Of a DNA stretch of 64,000 bases, positions 27,014 to 35,519 are shown piece by piece. This stretch comes from Aliisedimentitalea scapharcae (GTDB lineage: Bacteria > Pseudomonadota > Alphaproteobacteria > Rhodobacterales > Rhodobacteraceae): assembly GCF_045277565.1 (NCBI RefSeq), contig NZ_CP123587.1, positions 1-64,000 of the forward strand, in the 5' to 3' direction. Positions within the stretch are counted from its first letter, which is position 1, and the number at the start of each line of letters is the position of its first letter. Position numbers and translations under genes: made by a program. A model generated the notes under the pieces. That model was not told the origin of the DNA and did not search any database. It saw only the letters and a list, made by a program, of their open reading frames with translations.

Positions 27014-27429
27014 TAAAATGCTGTCCCTTCATCATCATCAAAAGCGACTGGCCCCTTTGCGGTGTCTTTCAGGTTAGCTGGGGTGGCCTTTGTGCCCTTG
27101 CTGGTCCGCGCGGATGCCGATGGACCGCGCTGCCGGATGCGCTCCGGGAGTTTCTCCCTATCCAGTCCGATGCCAGTAGAATCAGAAGATGGGTCTGCGA
27201 TCTCAGCCAACCGGTCCAACAAACCAAGAGCCAGAAGCGCCATGGCAAAGGTCTCAAGCCGAACGCCACCATCGCCCCGCTCAAGCTTCGCAAGAGTCTT
27301 GTCGCTGACACCAATCCGGTTACAGAAATCCGCAACCGACATGCGGCGCCTTTTGCGCGCCGTCTGGATATCGCGACCGAGCTGCGACAAAGCGGATTTA
27401 ACTTGTAACGAGCCCACAACACTCTCCAA
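27013..27429 (-). CDS. hipB: HipB-like HTH antitoxin (module 1)
   Basis: 138 aa with an XRE-type helix-turn-helix in LGRDIQTARKRRRMSVADF and CNRIGVSDKTLAKLERGDGG (residues about 18-58), then a long basic and acidic tail. HipB represses its own operon and neutralises HipA. The start is TTG 27429, or GTG 27417 four codons in. A promoter and two CCGGA-N6-TCCGG operators lie directly upstream. Confidence 0.82.
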   Translation of the reverse strand: MESVVGSLQVKSALSQLGRDIQTARKRRRMSVADFCNRIGVSDKTLAKLERGDGGVRLETFAMALLALGLLDRLAEIADPSSDSTGIGLDREKLPERIRQRGPSASARTSKGTKATPANLKDTAKGPVAFDDDEGTAF

Positions 27430-27437
27430 GGGTTACA

Positions 27438-27511
27438 CCGGATATTTTTCCGGCTTGAAAGACTTAGTCCGGAATTTTCTCCGGTATAAAACCCTGCCTC
27501 ACATAAATCAA
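27438..27511 (-). promoter_or_regulatory. hipBA-1 promoter with two CCGGA-N6-TCCGG operators
   Basis: On the - strand a -35 TTGATT (27511-27506) and -10 TATACC (27488-27483) are separated by 17 bp. Two 16-bp palindromes with identical arms, CCGGA-TATTTT-TCCGG (27438-27453) and CCGGA-ATTTTC-TCCGG (27469-27484), are spaced 31 bp centre to centre (about three helical turns), the upstream one overlapping the -10. This fits HipB autorepression, although the sequence differs from the E. coli TATCC-N8-GGATA site. Confidence 0.6.
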
Positions 27512-27729
27512 GGTTCCACACCATAATCCGCCTGAAACTCCGATCTAAAACTCATAAAGCGAACTTTTCTCCGGGTTATTAGGCGTGCAACCCGCATCCC
27601 CTCCCCTGCCCCATAATCCACGGAAGAGCACATAGACGGGGCCTCAAAAAGCTCGGACTCATATTTGCGAAACCTCGCAGATCCACTGTTCAGTAAACCT
27701 GCGGACATCGACCAGGCGAACCGCCATCG
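27512..27729. other. Intergenic region between repC and hipBA
   Basis: About 220 bp beyond the hipB promoter without a supported gene. A partial operator-like half-site (TTTTCTCCGG, about 27566-27575) is present. The 66-codon frame here has no family features. Confidence 0.35.
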
Positions 27730-29025
27730 TCATGCCGCCTGCCCACTGAGCCTGCCATAGAAGCTGCGCTCGAGATACAACTCCCCTGCCCCGGCTTTTT
27801 GGACAATACCACGCAGATATCCGCCTGGGGACGCCACCTCACCGGCGCAATGCTTGTCAAAAGTCAGAACCAGCGCCGCTGTTGCGACTTGAGGCCCAAG
27901 ACGGGCCTGTGCGAGATTCCAGGCGTGCTCGGACACGCCGATCATCGGCCTAAGTTGCCCGGCAACGCGATGAAGATCGCCCCAATCCTTCAGATACCCG
28001 CCCATATTGCGTGCCCAGGACGCGAATTCTGGACAAGCCTGCATCACAGTCGGCAAATCAAGTGCTGCTCCTCGGGTCTTGCGGGTTTCGGCAACCCAAT
28101 CTTCCAACTCCCTATCCACCTGCTCTTCGGGTGGCGCATTGGGCACCACGCCCGCCGCTTGCTCAGTTTCTGAGCGATTACAGGTTACAGGATTAAGTTG
28201 GGTTGTAATTAGTATATGAGGTTCAGAATTGACCTCCCTGGGGTTCAATTCTTGAGTCTTTTCACTAACTTGTTCGATGCTTTCAGCGCTGTTATCTACA
28301 ACCTCATTCGTCCGAGTTCCCTTGAGATAAACCGCCTCGACTCTCTCCTGAAGTTCTTTGAACCATGCCAGAAGCCGCTCAAGCGTCTCAGATGCGGTCT
28401 TCCGGCGCGGAAGGCGGGACAGGAGATCCTCAAACAGCCCTGAAAGATGCTTCCAAGGCCCTCTTAGCGCCGCGTGAGACGCCGCTTCGATCCGGGCGCG
28501 GATCATCCGGCGTGCGACCGTGATCTGACGCTTCAGGCGCTGGCAGAGCTCGCGCTCGGCCTGCAATTCGGCCTGCAAATGCTCGAATTCTTCGACACGC
28601 GCCGACAGCGGCGACAGATCGAAGCCATAGGCCTCGATGATACGTCCGTCCGGGTCCCTGTGGCCCCAGCGCTTGCCATTGGGACTGTCTTTGAAGGAGA
28701 TCACACCGATCTCGGCCAAGCGGCGCGCATGGCGCTTTAGCGCTGACAGCGAGAAGCCCGTCTGCTCCATCAGGTAGGCGTTGGACGCCCAGACGATCGG
28801 ACGTTGCCCTTCCCCCCAGTCCTGGGCTTGTGTGAAGGCTCCGAGCGTGTCGAGAAGCAGCATATCACCGGCCTTGAGGCCGATATGGGCGCCGACGCGC
28901 TTTACGGCAACAAAGGCCTGCGATTTGGGAACAGCCGCCTTTTCGCCGACCTGTGCGTGCTGTTCAGCGACAGCAAGCCCAACCGTTGCCTTACGCCAGC
29001 CCGAGGTTTGATTGATATTGGACAT
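27730..29025 (-). CDS. repC: RepC plasmid replication initiator
   Basis: About 431 aa. RepC signatures are clear: GAHIGLKAGDMLLLDTLGAF, PIVWASNAYLMEQTGFSLSA and FKDSPNGKRWGHRDPDGRI in the N-terminal DNA-binding part, then FDLSPLSARVEEFE and the RLKRQITVARRMIRARIEA helix. RepC binds the origin inside its own gene. Start ATG 29025 is the closest to the family N-terminus, though GGAGG is only 1 nt upstream of it; ATG 29046 and 29091 are in frame. It is separated from repB by the ctRNA region. Confidence 0.88.
   Translation of the reverse strand: MSNINQTSGWRKATVGLAVAEQHAQVGEKAAVPKSQAFVAVKRVGAHIGLKAGDMLLLDTLGAFTQAQDWGEGQRPIVWASNAYLMEQTGFSLSALKRHARRLAEIGVISFKDSPNGKRWGHRDPDGRIIEAYGFDLSPLSARVEEFEHLQAELQAERELCQRLKRQITVARRMIRARIEAASHAALRGPWKHLSGLFEDLLSRLPRRKTASETLERLLAWFKELQERVEAVYLKGTRTNEVVDNSAESIEQVSEKTQELNPREVNSEPHILITTQLNPVTCNRSETEQAAGVVPNAPPEEQVDRELEDWVAETRKTRGAALDLPTVMQACPEFASWARNMGGYLKDWGDLHRVAGQLRPMIGVSEHAWNLAQARLGPQVATAALVLTFDKHCAGEVASPGGYLRGIVQKAGAGELYLERSFYGRLSGQAA
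28190..28320. other. Predicted replication origin (oriV) inside repC
   Basis: In repABC plasmids the origin is an AT-rich stretch within repC. Here 28190-28320 is markedly AT-rich against its GC-rich surroundings. It contains an imperfect inverted repeat (GAATTGACC at 28225 region with GGTTCAATTC) and a DnaA-box-like TTATCTACA (28292-28300; one mismatch to TTATCCACA). The location is inferred from family knowledge and composition. Confidence 0.4.
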
Positions 29026-29137
29026 ACCTCCACGGTTCTGAGGCATGCCTGTCTCAGTCGCTCCATGCGGAGCATCATTGAATTTCTTCATTTTCTAACT
29101 AGGCACAGAAAACCTGTTCGCCCGAAGACGTTTTTCG

Positions 29138-29236
29138 TTGTTTAGCGATTCGCGGGCTGCTAGGATTGTGGTGTTAGAACAAATCGCGCCTTGTGCGCAG
29201 CAGCCCTCGGGACTTCGGTTTCGAGGGTTTTCTTTT
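29138..29236 (+). ncRNA. repABC countertranscribed RNA (ctRNA/IncA) with promoter and terminator
   Basis: It lies opposite to repABC in the repB-repC gap. The + strand has -35 TTGTTT (29138-29143), a 17-bp spacer and -10 TAGGAT (29161-29166), predicting a start near 29173. The RNA would end at a strong intrinsic terminator: CCCTCGGGAC-TTCG-GTTTCGAGGG (29204-29227), a 10-bp stem with TTCG tetraloop, followed by TTTTCTTTTT. The roughly 60-nt product matches known repABC antisense RNAs that inhibit repC expression and determine incompatibility. Confidence 0.75.
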
Positions 29237-29237
29237 T
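29204..29237 (+). terminator. Intrinsic terminator of the ctRNA
   Basis: Stem CCCTCGGGAC/GTTTCGAGGG with two G-U pairs, TTCG loop, then a T-rich tract. On the - strand the same hairpin lies in the repC leader, where pairing with the ctRNA would shift the mRNA structure. Confidence 0.8.
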
Positions 29238-29277
29238 GGTGCCGTTCTCCTTTCTGCTCGTTGCCTCCGTTTTGACG

Positions 29278-29293
29278 GTTAACAGCTGTTAAC
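29278..29293. repeat. parS-like centromere palindrome, copy 1
   Basis: Perfect 16-bp palindrome GTTAACAGCTGTTAAC, fitting the repABC parS consensus GTTNNCNGCNNNNAAC. It lies just after the repB stop. Confidence 0.85.
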
Positions 29294-29298
29294 CGCCA

Positions 29299-30270
29299 CT
29301 ATCCTTCGTGGTTCTCTGATTGAAACCGCTCGAAGGAATCCTGAATGAGCTGGTCCAGATTTTGGTCCAGCCAGTTTGCGAACTTCGTGTTGTCCCCTGA
29401 CCTCTTGACGGTCACCGAGAGGCCCGACTTTCCACTCTTGATCTGAACGCCAGGAAGTGGCGAGCGTTGCTCAACGGACCGTTCTTGCTTTCCGCGTTTT
29501 CCGATCTCCTTGAGTACAAGCTCCAAACGGGTGTCGGATTCAAGCTCACTGGATCGGCCAAGAACCCCCAGGGCGGCTTGCTCGGTCAGCTGCTCCTTCT
29601 CAAACGCCGTTGCGAGGGTTGTCCACTTCGGACGCCCTGCCCCCGGGGCCGCACCGATTGCTTCACCGACGGCGCTGGGAACCAGGCGATTGATACGTTC
29701 AAGCTGGGACAGCGTGTTTTTGCTGATTGCCAAGGCCTGGCAAACTTCTGCCCGGGAGTATCCCTGCTCCAGGATCGCTTGCGCAAAACGAACACGTTCA
29801 TAGTAGCTCAGTTCCGCGCGGCCAGCGTTTTCGAGCCCTTTTGCCATCAAGGCGTCTGTATCGTCGAGCGTTCGGATCAGAGCCCGCACCGGGATACCAA
29901 GCTGCCGACAGGCAAGTATCCTTCGCTGGCCGTAGATCACCTCGAAATGCCCATCCCGATCCTTAGACGGACGAAGAAGAACGGGCACTTGCTGTCCGGC
30001 CTCGGCAATACTGGATGCCAGGTCTTGGATCGATTCATGCGGCTCCGCGCTGTTAACAGCTGTTAACTCGATATCGAGCCGGTCCTTTGGACCCCATGCC
30101 AAGATGAGGTTTGTATCGATATCCTGAATACCGCCGAGACCTGCGCGAACAGACCCAATGGTCCCTTTGGGCAAGGTCCGATGCGCCCGTTCTGAGCCAC
30201 TGTCTTTCGCGGCTTCAGTCGCCGCGGTAATCGCGGCCATGATGCCGGTTTTGTTTTTTCCCATTGCCAT
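29299..30270 (-). CDS. repB: RepB (ParB-type) plasmid partition protein
   Basis: About 323-aa centromere-binding protein. ParB/Srx CTPase-fold region: QQVPVLLRPSKDRDGHFEVI and YGQRRILACRQLGIPVRALI (box II), followed by an HTH region LSYYERVRFAQAILEQGYSR and AEVCQALAISKNTLSQLERI. ATG 30270 lies 2 bp after the repA stop (30273). A parS copy (30052-30067) lies inside the gene. Works with RepA for segregation. Confidence 0.92.
   Translation of the reverse strand: MAMGKNKTGIMAAITAATEAAKDSGSERAHRTLPKGTIGSVRAGLGGIQDIDTNLILAWGPKDRLDIELTAVNSAEPHESIQDLASSIAEAGQQVPVLLRPSKDRDGHFEVIYGQRRILACRQLGIPVRALIRTLDDTDALMAKGLENAGRAELSYYERVRFAQAILEQGYSRAEVCQALAISKNTLSQLERINRLVPSAVGEAIGAAPGAGRPKWTTLATAFEKEQLTEQAALGVLGRSSELESDTRLELVLKEIGKRGKQERSVEQRSPLPGVQIKSGKSGLSVTVKRSGDNTKFANWLDQNLDQLIQDSFERFQSENHEG
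30052..30067. repeat. parS-like centromere palindrome, copy 2 (inside repB)
   Basis: GTTAACAGCTGTTAAC, identical to copies at 29278 and 31597; encodes LTAVNS-region residues of RepB on the - strand. Confidence 0.85.
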
Positions 30271-30272
30271 GA

Positions 30273-31454
30273 TTACCGCCCCCATGCCTGTTGAAGCATT
30301 GCTGCGATCTCAGCACCAACCGCATCCATGCTGTTTTTAGCGCGATCGTAGGTCGACCGTGTCATCTCGGACCGCGCGACCTCGTAGATCGACATCTTGA
30401 GCATCGATGCGTCGCCAATAGCTGTACTGCGCAGGCCCGTCGCACCAACCACGCGGTCTTGGAACAATGCGCGCATCAGACTCACGATCTGCTGACTTGG
30501 AATATCGCTCGGATCATCGCGCGTTATGAGGAAGGAAAAGAAATCATGGTCCAGTTTGACGCCTGTGTCCTCGATCACACCCAAATAGGCTGAGGTCATC
30601 TCGACAAATTGCTGTGTGGAAGCTAGGTCAAGCATGCTCGGTGTCATCGGCACAATGACGGAGGTGGCCGCATATAGGCCCGTCAAAGTTAGAAACCCAA
30701 GTGCTGGTGGGCTGTCGATGACTACCACATCGTAACTGCTCTCCACGGACTGGATCGCTTTGCTGAGCTTCTCAAAGAAAGCGACCCCGCGACCCGCATT
30801 GACTGCGGTCTCGGTTTCGAATTCGCTCAGCACAAGACGGGCTGGCGCAAGGTGGAGACCTGGGAAGTAGGTTTCCACAATGGTCTCCGACATGGGCACC
30901 GGATCCTCGTAGCGCAGCGCGTCATAAATCGACGCACCTTCAAATTCCAGTTCCGTCTGAATTCCGCAGAAACCAGTGAGGCTACCTTGCGGGTCCAGGT
31001 CAATCGCCAGGACCCTATAGCCGCTCAAAGCAAGGTAGTGGCAAAGGTGGATGGCGGAAGTGGATTTGGCGGAACCACCTTTGAAGTTCATCAACTGGAT
31101 GACCTGAAGCTTGTCACCCTCGCGACGCCCGGGAAGGTACTTTCCAGGTTTGCGCGAGCTTGCCTCCAACAGGTGGCGGGCTTGCAGGATTTCCTCACCG
31201 GTATAAAACCGACGCCCGTTCTTGATGACTTCCGGCTCGGGCAGGGACCCTTCACTGTGGCATTTGCGCAAGAACTGGCCCGTCACGCCGAGGAGCTCAG
31301 CAGTCTCTGTTGCGCTGAATAGTCTCAAACTTTTGCGCTGATCGGGTGCATAAGCCTGCTGAAGATGCGTGGTAAGCGCGGTGTGTAGACGCGCCGCCAT
31401 CTGGCTTGTAAGTTCGGATTGAGAGGCCGCTTCGATGGGTGCCGTCTGAAACAT
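30273..31454 (-). CDS. repA: RepA (ParA-type) plasmid partition ATPase
   Basis: 393 aa. An N-terminal HTH/MerR-like region (FSATETAELLGVTGQFLRKC, GRRFYTGEEILQARHLLE) is followed by the ParA ATPase: deviant Walker A NFKGGSAKSTSA (about residue 123), A' VLAIDLDPQGSLTG and Walker B DVVVIDSPPALGF. RepA both segregates the plasmid with RepB and autoregulates repABC. ATG start at 31454; the upstream 150 bp contains the likely repABC promoter and parS copy 3. Confidence 0.93.
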   Translation of the reverse strand: MFQTAPIEAASQSELTSQMAARLHTALTTHLQQAYAPDQRKSLRLFSATETAELLGVTGQFLRKCHSEGSLPEPEVIKNGRRFYTGEEILQARHLLEASSRKPGKYLPGRREGDKLQVIQLMNFKGGSAKSTSAIHLCHYLALSGYRVLAIDLDPQGSLTGFCGIQTELEFEGASIYDALRYEDPVPMSETIVETYFPGLHLAPARLVLSEFETETAVNAGRGVAFFEKLSKAIQSVESSYDVVVIDSPPALGFLTLTGLYAATSVIVPMTPSMLDLASTQQFVEMTSAYLGVIEDTGVKLDHDFFSFLITRDDPSDIPSQQIVSLMRALFQDRVVGATGLRSTAIGDASMLKMSIYEVARSEMTRSTYDRAKNSMDAVGAEIAAMLQQAWGR

Positions 31455-31596
31455 AGTTGCAATTTCTCTGCTCGAACGCGCTTAATTGCGCAACTTGACT
31501 CTAGAGGCAGTGATTCACCCTGCTAAGTCAAGGATTTTTCCACAATTTGTGCTGCCGAACCAACGGGCTACTAGGGAAGCGATACTGCCCCGGCGA

Positions 31597-31612
31597 GTTA
31601 ACAGCTGTTAAC
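31597..31612. repeat. parS-like centromere palindrome, copy 3 (upstream of repA)
   Basis: Third identical GTTAACAGCTGTTAAC, about 140 bp upstream of the repA start. Confidence 0.85.
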
Positions 31613-31627
31613 AGCGCCGGAGGAATG

Positions 31628-31658
31628 GGTGCACCGGGCCGGGAAATGACCCGGTGCA
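31628..31658 (-). terminator. Hairpin downstream of DUF736-like gene
   Basis: GCACCGGG ... CCCGGTGC inverted repeat with perfect 8-bp arms just after the stop of the 112-aa gene on the - strand. There is no T-tract, so it is at most a weak intrinsic terminator or an mRNA-stabilising hairpin. Confidence 0.35.
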
Positions 31659-31662
31659 GGTC

Positions 31663-32001
31663 TTACTGGGCTTCCTTCGGACCCCAAGGAATGACAGCCT
31701 GAAGCGTGTCATCATCCTGATTTGCGGCCTTGCCGAGATTGCCGTTGAAGCCAAAGTCCCGGATCGTCAGTGTGAAATAGTCAGCGCCGGAATCGCGATT
31801 CTGCTTCTTCCAGATCCCGCCGCATTCGACCAGGAGACCACGGGGAGAGCGCCCAAGAACACGATGCGTAGGGGCCATTGGATTGTCGCTTGAAATGGGC
31901 TCAACGGTGATGTCGATGTCGAATGTCAGGGTAGAGATCGAACCGCTGCCTTTGGCGTTTTCGATATCGGAGCTGTCGAAGTGAATGCAGTTGGTAGTCA
32001 T
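31663..32001 (-). CDS. DUF736-like plasmid protein
   Basis: 112 aa. ISTLTFDIDITVEPISS at the N-terminus and ADYFTLTIRDFGFNGNLGKA near the C-terminus resemble the DUF736 family, which is common on alphaproteobacterial plasmids and has no known function. ATG 32001 follows a GGAACCTGACG leader. The leader further upstream carries the structured element 32104-32148 shared with the 66-aa gene at 19733. It lies between repA and a 368-aa gene, all on the - strand. Confidence 0.7.
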   Translation of the reverse strand: MTTNCIHFDSSDIENAKGSGSISTLTFDIDITVEPISSDNPMAPTHRVLGRSPRGLLVECGGIWKKQNRDSGADYFTLTIRDFGFNGNLGKAANQDDDTLQAVIPWGPKEAQ

Positions 32002-32103
32002 CGTCAGGTTCCTTTCTATGGTGTTGCGATGATGGTCCGAGGGCGGGGACCATGGCTAAAACCACACCGAAGGCGAAGCGAAGCGGCGAGGGGTAGGAGA
32101 CCA

Positions 32104-32148
32104 GAATTCTGCTCCGCGAGGAATGCACGCTAGGGCAGGGGAGAATTC
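32104..32148 (-). ncRNA. Conserved structured leader, copy 2
   Basis: Arms GAATTCT (32104-32110) and AGAATTC (32142-32148) pair perfectly; inside are GCTCCGCGAGGAATG and AGGGGA, shared with copy 1 at 19998-20045. Relative to copy 1, arm positions 4 and 6 both changed with matching changes in the partner arm (C-G to T-A, T-A to C-G). It lies about 100 bp upstream of the DUF736-like gene. Structure is inferred from covariation; function unknown. Confidence 0.5.
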
Positions 32149-32278
32149 TGGGAACCGCCCTTTGTGGTTTTGACGGGACCTGCGACCAGCATTCAAAGCA
32201 ACACCAACGAAAGGCCTGTGCGACTGCGTCACTCAGCATAGATCGACGCCAATATCTCATGTAAAATCGGCCAACGGA

Positions 32279-33385
32279 TCAGACCAACGGGTCGAGTTCC
32301 TCGACCTTGCAATGTGCCCATTTCAACCAGTCAGCGGCTGGCATCCCGTCAATCTCATCGGCCAGGCGATGAGGGTTCGCTTCAAGTGCGGCGAGAAAGG
32401 ATCGAAGCCTTTGCGCCTCTTCCCAATCCTTCGCCCGGTCCCGAAACAGACGCCATTTCTCCTGCTCAAGCTGAGCCAGATGACGGCGCTCCTCCCCTGC
32501 GACCCGCTGCGCCTCAATGCGACGGTCTCGCTCCGCAAACTCCTCACGTCGTGCGGCCAAGGCCGGTCTTGCCAGCAAAAGGCCTGCAATCACGGTTGGA
32601 AGTAAATCCTCACCATTGAGCTTACTCGTTTCGACCCACTCTTTCTTCACACCCGTTCCAAGGTAGGTCGTGATCGTGAAGCGCAGGAACCCGGTAGGGG
32701 CCAGAGCGCTGTTGTGGCGATATGGAAAGGCCGTCCAACCCTTCGGCTCATCTGAAGGTTTCCCATGAAACTGGTACATCTTTTCGACAACGGAGACTTC
32801 AAACTTTTCTCCGGAAACCTCCAACTTCAATTTGCCACGGATACTGCCTTCAAGCGTTTGGCCTCCCTGGGCTTCAAATCCTTTCAGGAGTGCGCTGGTG
32901 ACCCGGAAGCGGTAAAGATCCCTCTCTGTCAGATCGGCCGGTTCGTTTTCGCCCCACCAGAGATCATCCGGCTGGCGAGCACGAAATCGAGCGCGCCGCT
33001 CAATTTGCTCCTTTCGATGCTCGTCCACCCAAGCCGCAACAATCGGATGGAGATTGCGCAACGTCCCCGGTATCGAGATTTTGCCGACATTCACCACCAC
33101 CTGCGCGACACGCTTCGCGCTTTCGCGAGACTTTCTTTGGAATTGGCCGCTTTGCGTGAACCGGATGATGCTGGCTGTTCCCGCAGGGCAGGGAGGAAGC
33201 TCGTGTTTCCGAACCTCCTTGCCCGCTTCCAGCTTTGCCCAATACCCCCGTGGTGGCCTTGGGATTGCATGGCGCGCGCAAATCTTGGAAAGGCCCTGAT
33301 CTGAAAGGCCAAATTCCTCCGCAAGCTTTGTCATTGGCTTGCGCCAGACGAGTTCATAGAGTTCCTCTCGCGATATTTGCTTCAT
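32279..33385 (-). CDS. HTH-like plasmid protein of unknown function, 368 aa
   Basis: The N-terminal 60 residues (SREELYELVWRKPMTKLAEE, FGLSDQGLSKICARH, PPRGYWAKLEAGK) form a homeodomain-like HTH seen in many plasmid and island proteins of unknown role. The middle is a mixed beta region (residues about 150-255). The C-terminal 100 residues are a charged helix (EEFAERDRRIEAQRVAGEER and on), probably a coiled coil. ATG 33385 follows the ParB-domain gene after a 268-bp gap. Likely DNA-binding; no specific function is assigned. Confidence 0.7.
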   Translation of the reverse strand: MKQISREELYELVWRKPMTKLAEEFGLSDQGLSKICARHAIPRPPRGYWAKLEAGKEVRKHELPPCPAGTASIIRFTQSGQFQRKSRESAKRVAQVVVNVGKISIPGTLRNLHPIVAAWVDEHRKEQIERRARFRARQPDDLWWGENEPADLTERDLYRFRVTSALLKGFEAQGGQTLEGSIRGKLKLEVSGEKFEVSVVEKMYQFHGKPSDEPKGWTAFPYRHNSALAPTGFLRFTITTYLGTGVKKEWVETSKLNGEDLLPTVIAGLLLARPALAARREEFAERDRRIEAQRVAGEERRHLAQLEQEKWRLFRDRAKDWEEAQRLRSFLAALEANPHRLADEIDGMPAADWLKWAHCKVEELDPLV

Positions 33386-33515
33386 GGCCGAATCCAGTCA
33401 ATTTATCAATTTTTCATATAGTTACGCCTGACAGTGGAACAACTCTGTGAAGTCCTGACTAGAAATTCTGGCCAAATCGCACCGCCAATGCGGTGCTCCT
33501 GCGCGGACAGCGCGG

Positions 33516-33562
33516 GTCCGGCGGCGGGGTAGGCGGCTTGTCCTTCTGCCCTGCCGCCGGAC
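33516..33562. repeat. Inverted repeat in the gap downstream of the ParB-domain gene
   Basis: Perfect 10-bp arms GTCCGGCGGC (33516-33525) and GCCGCCGGAC (33553-33562) around a 27-nt loop, in a 268-bp gap with no gene. No T-tract follows on the - strand, so it could be a factor-dependent terminator or structured leader. Confidence 0.45.
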
Positions 33563-33653
33563 AATCCTGCAAGCTTCACGTTTCGCCGCTGACCTGAAAG
33601 AAAAAGAAGCCCCGCCGAAGCAGGGCCAGTTGGGTCTCCCCACGAAGGAGCCA

Positions 33654-35519
33654 TCAGGTGCAGGCGGGCACCCATTTGTCGAGTTTGGCTTTTTGATCCG
33701 TTGTCAGGCCCATGAGCTTCTGAGTGGTTGGATCGCTCACGAGATTTTCCATCTTCTCGGCTTTTTCCGCCTTTTTGAGCTTGGCGAAACCGGTGACACG
33801 CTCGTCGCGGGAATCACAGTCGAGGAACTCGCAAAGCAGATCGACGAGGTGACCGGCTGACACCCGCGAGAAGAAATTCTCTGCCGTGGGCGTCCAGTGC
33901 ATTCGGATATCGGCCCCGGCTTCGTCGGCGATCAAGCCGAAGAGTTCCGCGCCGCCGGCCTGATAGGGCAGGGTGCGTGCGATCGCCTCGGTGATCTTGG
34001 CGTTGCGGGCTTTCTTTCCGGTCTCGCGAAAACCGGCAAAGGCCTCGGCGAAATCATCGACGCGGGTGGCTTTCTGCCAGTATTCGCTGGCGTCAATCCC
34101 ATGCTCAAGGCGTGGCTCTCGGGCGAACCCATCCTCAACGCTTGGTGCGTTGGTCGGACGGTCCACCCGAATGCCGAACACACTCTCGAAACTCCCCGAT
34201 GCCTCCGACAGGCCGAAGCCCAGAAGGTCCAGCACCAGTTCCGGTTTAGCCAAAAGCGCAGCTTGAACCGACGCCAGCCGGATCGCCCGCATGTCCGCCA
34301 CGAGTTTCTGCGAGTAGGGGGATTTTGGGGTGTCGGACTTGGTGGTCTGCGGCGCTTGCAGGACACCGGCCTCGATGGCGGCTTTCTTGTCCTCGGGGCG
34401 GACCAGCCCGGCGGTGGTTTCGATGGAGCCAGACCCGTTCACAAGGATGATGCACCCGGCATGGGCTCTCTGATCCTCGGAATAGTCGCCGTCGAGAAGG
34501 ACCTGCAATTCAGAAAGCCGCGCTTCGCCCGCTTCGTCCAGTACCCCGCCATTGGCGAGATCGGCCAACTCGTCGTATTCCTCGGCCTCTTCCTCTGTCA
34601 GATCGCCCTCGATGGGGTAGAGGCGGGCCAGCTTCATCTGGTCCAGCTCGTAATAGTTGAGCCAGGCCTCGGGTCGGGTCTCGGCCCATGCCCAGCCTTG
34701 CGTCTCGACCAATTCGGCGCGGGCCGTTTCTAGCTTCTCGGCGAATTGCCGGTCCAGAAGGGTAGGGGAGGCAAGGAAGGCCTCGTCGGAGAAGAGGTCA
34801 CGCGTGACCGTGCCGCCTTCGGCCTCATAGACTTCGATGCCAACGAACTTGGCGCGGCGGTCAGTGGCCTTGATGGCATCGGGGTGCAGCGCGTTCTTGA
34901 TGGCACTCTCGGACACCGCCTGTCCTTTCACCTGATCCAGAAGGCTCAGGGTCAGGGTCTCGTCATCGGAGAGAGTGAACGCCTTGGCCGTGCCGAGACT
35001 GATCTCACCAGCCGCCAGCGCGTCCAGCACGGGCGCGGGCAAGCCCGCCAGCGCCAGTCGTTGATAAACACGGGCTTCGGTGACGGCAAAGGCGAGCGCG
35101 ATTTCCGGCACGGTAGCACCGCGTGACTTCATGCGACCGAAGGCGCGGATTTCGTCCGCCGGGGTCATGTCCTCGCGGGCGGCATTCTCGGCGCTGGCCC
35201 AGTCCTCGGCCTCTGCAGCATCGGCGGCCAGCTTGACCGGCACCGTGGCGAAGGGATGGGCCTCGGAGCGTTCGGCAATCATCTGGATTGCGCGGAGGCG
35301 GCACCCGCCCGCGACAATGCCGACCCTGCCATCTTCGTCCATGAGACCTGCAAGATTGTGAATAAGGCCGAAGCGCTCAATACTGTCCGCGAGGCTCTCG
35401 ATATGGGCCTCGGACACCGCTTTGCGCGGGTTCAGATCGGAAATGGAAAGCATCTCCAACGGGATTTGCAGAATCACGGCGCTGGCAGTGTCGGTCTGGA
35501 TGGTTTGTTGCTTGGTCAT
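33654..35519 (-). CDS. ParB/RepB/Spo0J-domain plasmid protein, 621 aa
   Basis: The N-terminal ParB-like nuclease/CTPase domain is clear: LEMLSISDLNPRKAVSEAHI, LADSIERFGLIHNLAGLMD, VGIVAGGCRLRAIQMIAERS, followed by the HTH block MKSRGATVPEIALAFAVTEA and RVYQRLALAGLPAPVLDALA. The long C-terminal half (about residues 300-621) is acidic and not recognised. Such large ParB-domain proteins are common beside ArdC-type genes on conjugative plasmids and are distinct from the RepB centromere protein also present here. Role unknown; perhaps transcriptional regulation of plasmid functions. Confidence 0.82.
   Translation of the reverse strand: MTKQQTIQTDTASAVILQIPLEMLSISDLNPRKAVSEAHIESLADSIERFGLIHNLAGLMDEDGRVGIVAGGCRLRAIQMIAERSEAHPFATVPVKLAADAAEAEDWASAENAAREDMTPADEIRAFGRMKSRGATVPEIALAFAVTEARVYQRLALAGLPAPVLDALAAGEISLGTAKAFTLSDDETLTLSLLDQVKGQAVSESAIKNALHPDAIKATDRRAKFVGIEVYEAEGGTVTRDLFSDEAFLASPTLLDRQFAEKLETARAELVETQGWAWAETRPEAWLNYYELDQMKLARLYPIEGDLTEEEAEEYDELADLANGGVLDEAGEARLSELQVLLDGDYSEDQRAHAGCIILVNGSGSIETTAGLVRPEDKKAAIEAGVLQAPQTTKSDTPKSPYSQKLVADMRAIRLASVQAALLAKPELVLDLLGFGLSEASGSFESVFGIRVDRPTNAPSVEDGFAREPRLEHGIDASEYWQKATRVDDFAEAFAGFRETGKKARNAKITEAIARTLPYQAGGAELFGLIADEAGADIRMHWTPTAENFFSRVSAGHLVDLLCEFLDCDSRDERVTGFAKLKKAEKAEKMENLVSDPTTQKLMGLTTDQKAKLDKWVPACT

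Noticed and set aside
27508..27708. 66-codon frame on the - strand between repC and hipB
   Set aside because: Overlaps the hipB promoter/operator region, lacks a ribosome site and recognisable features.
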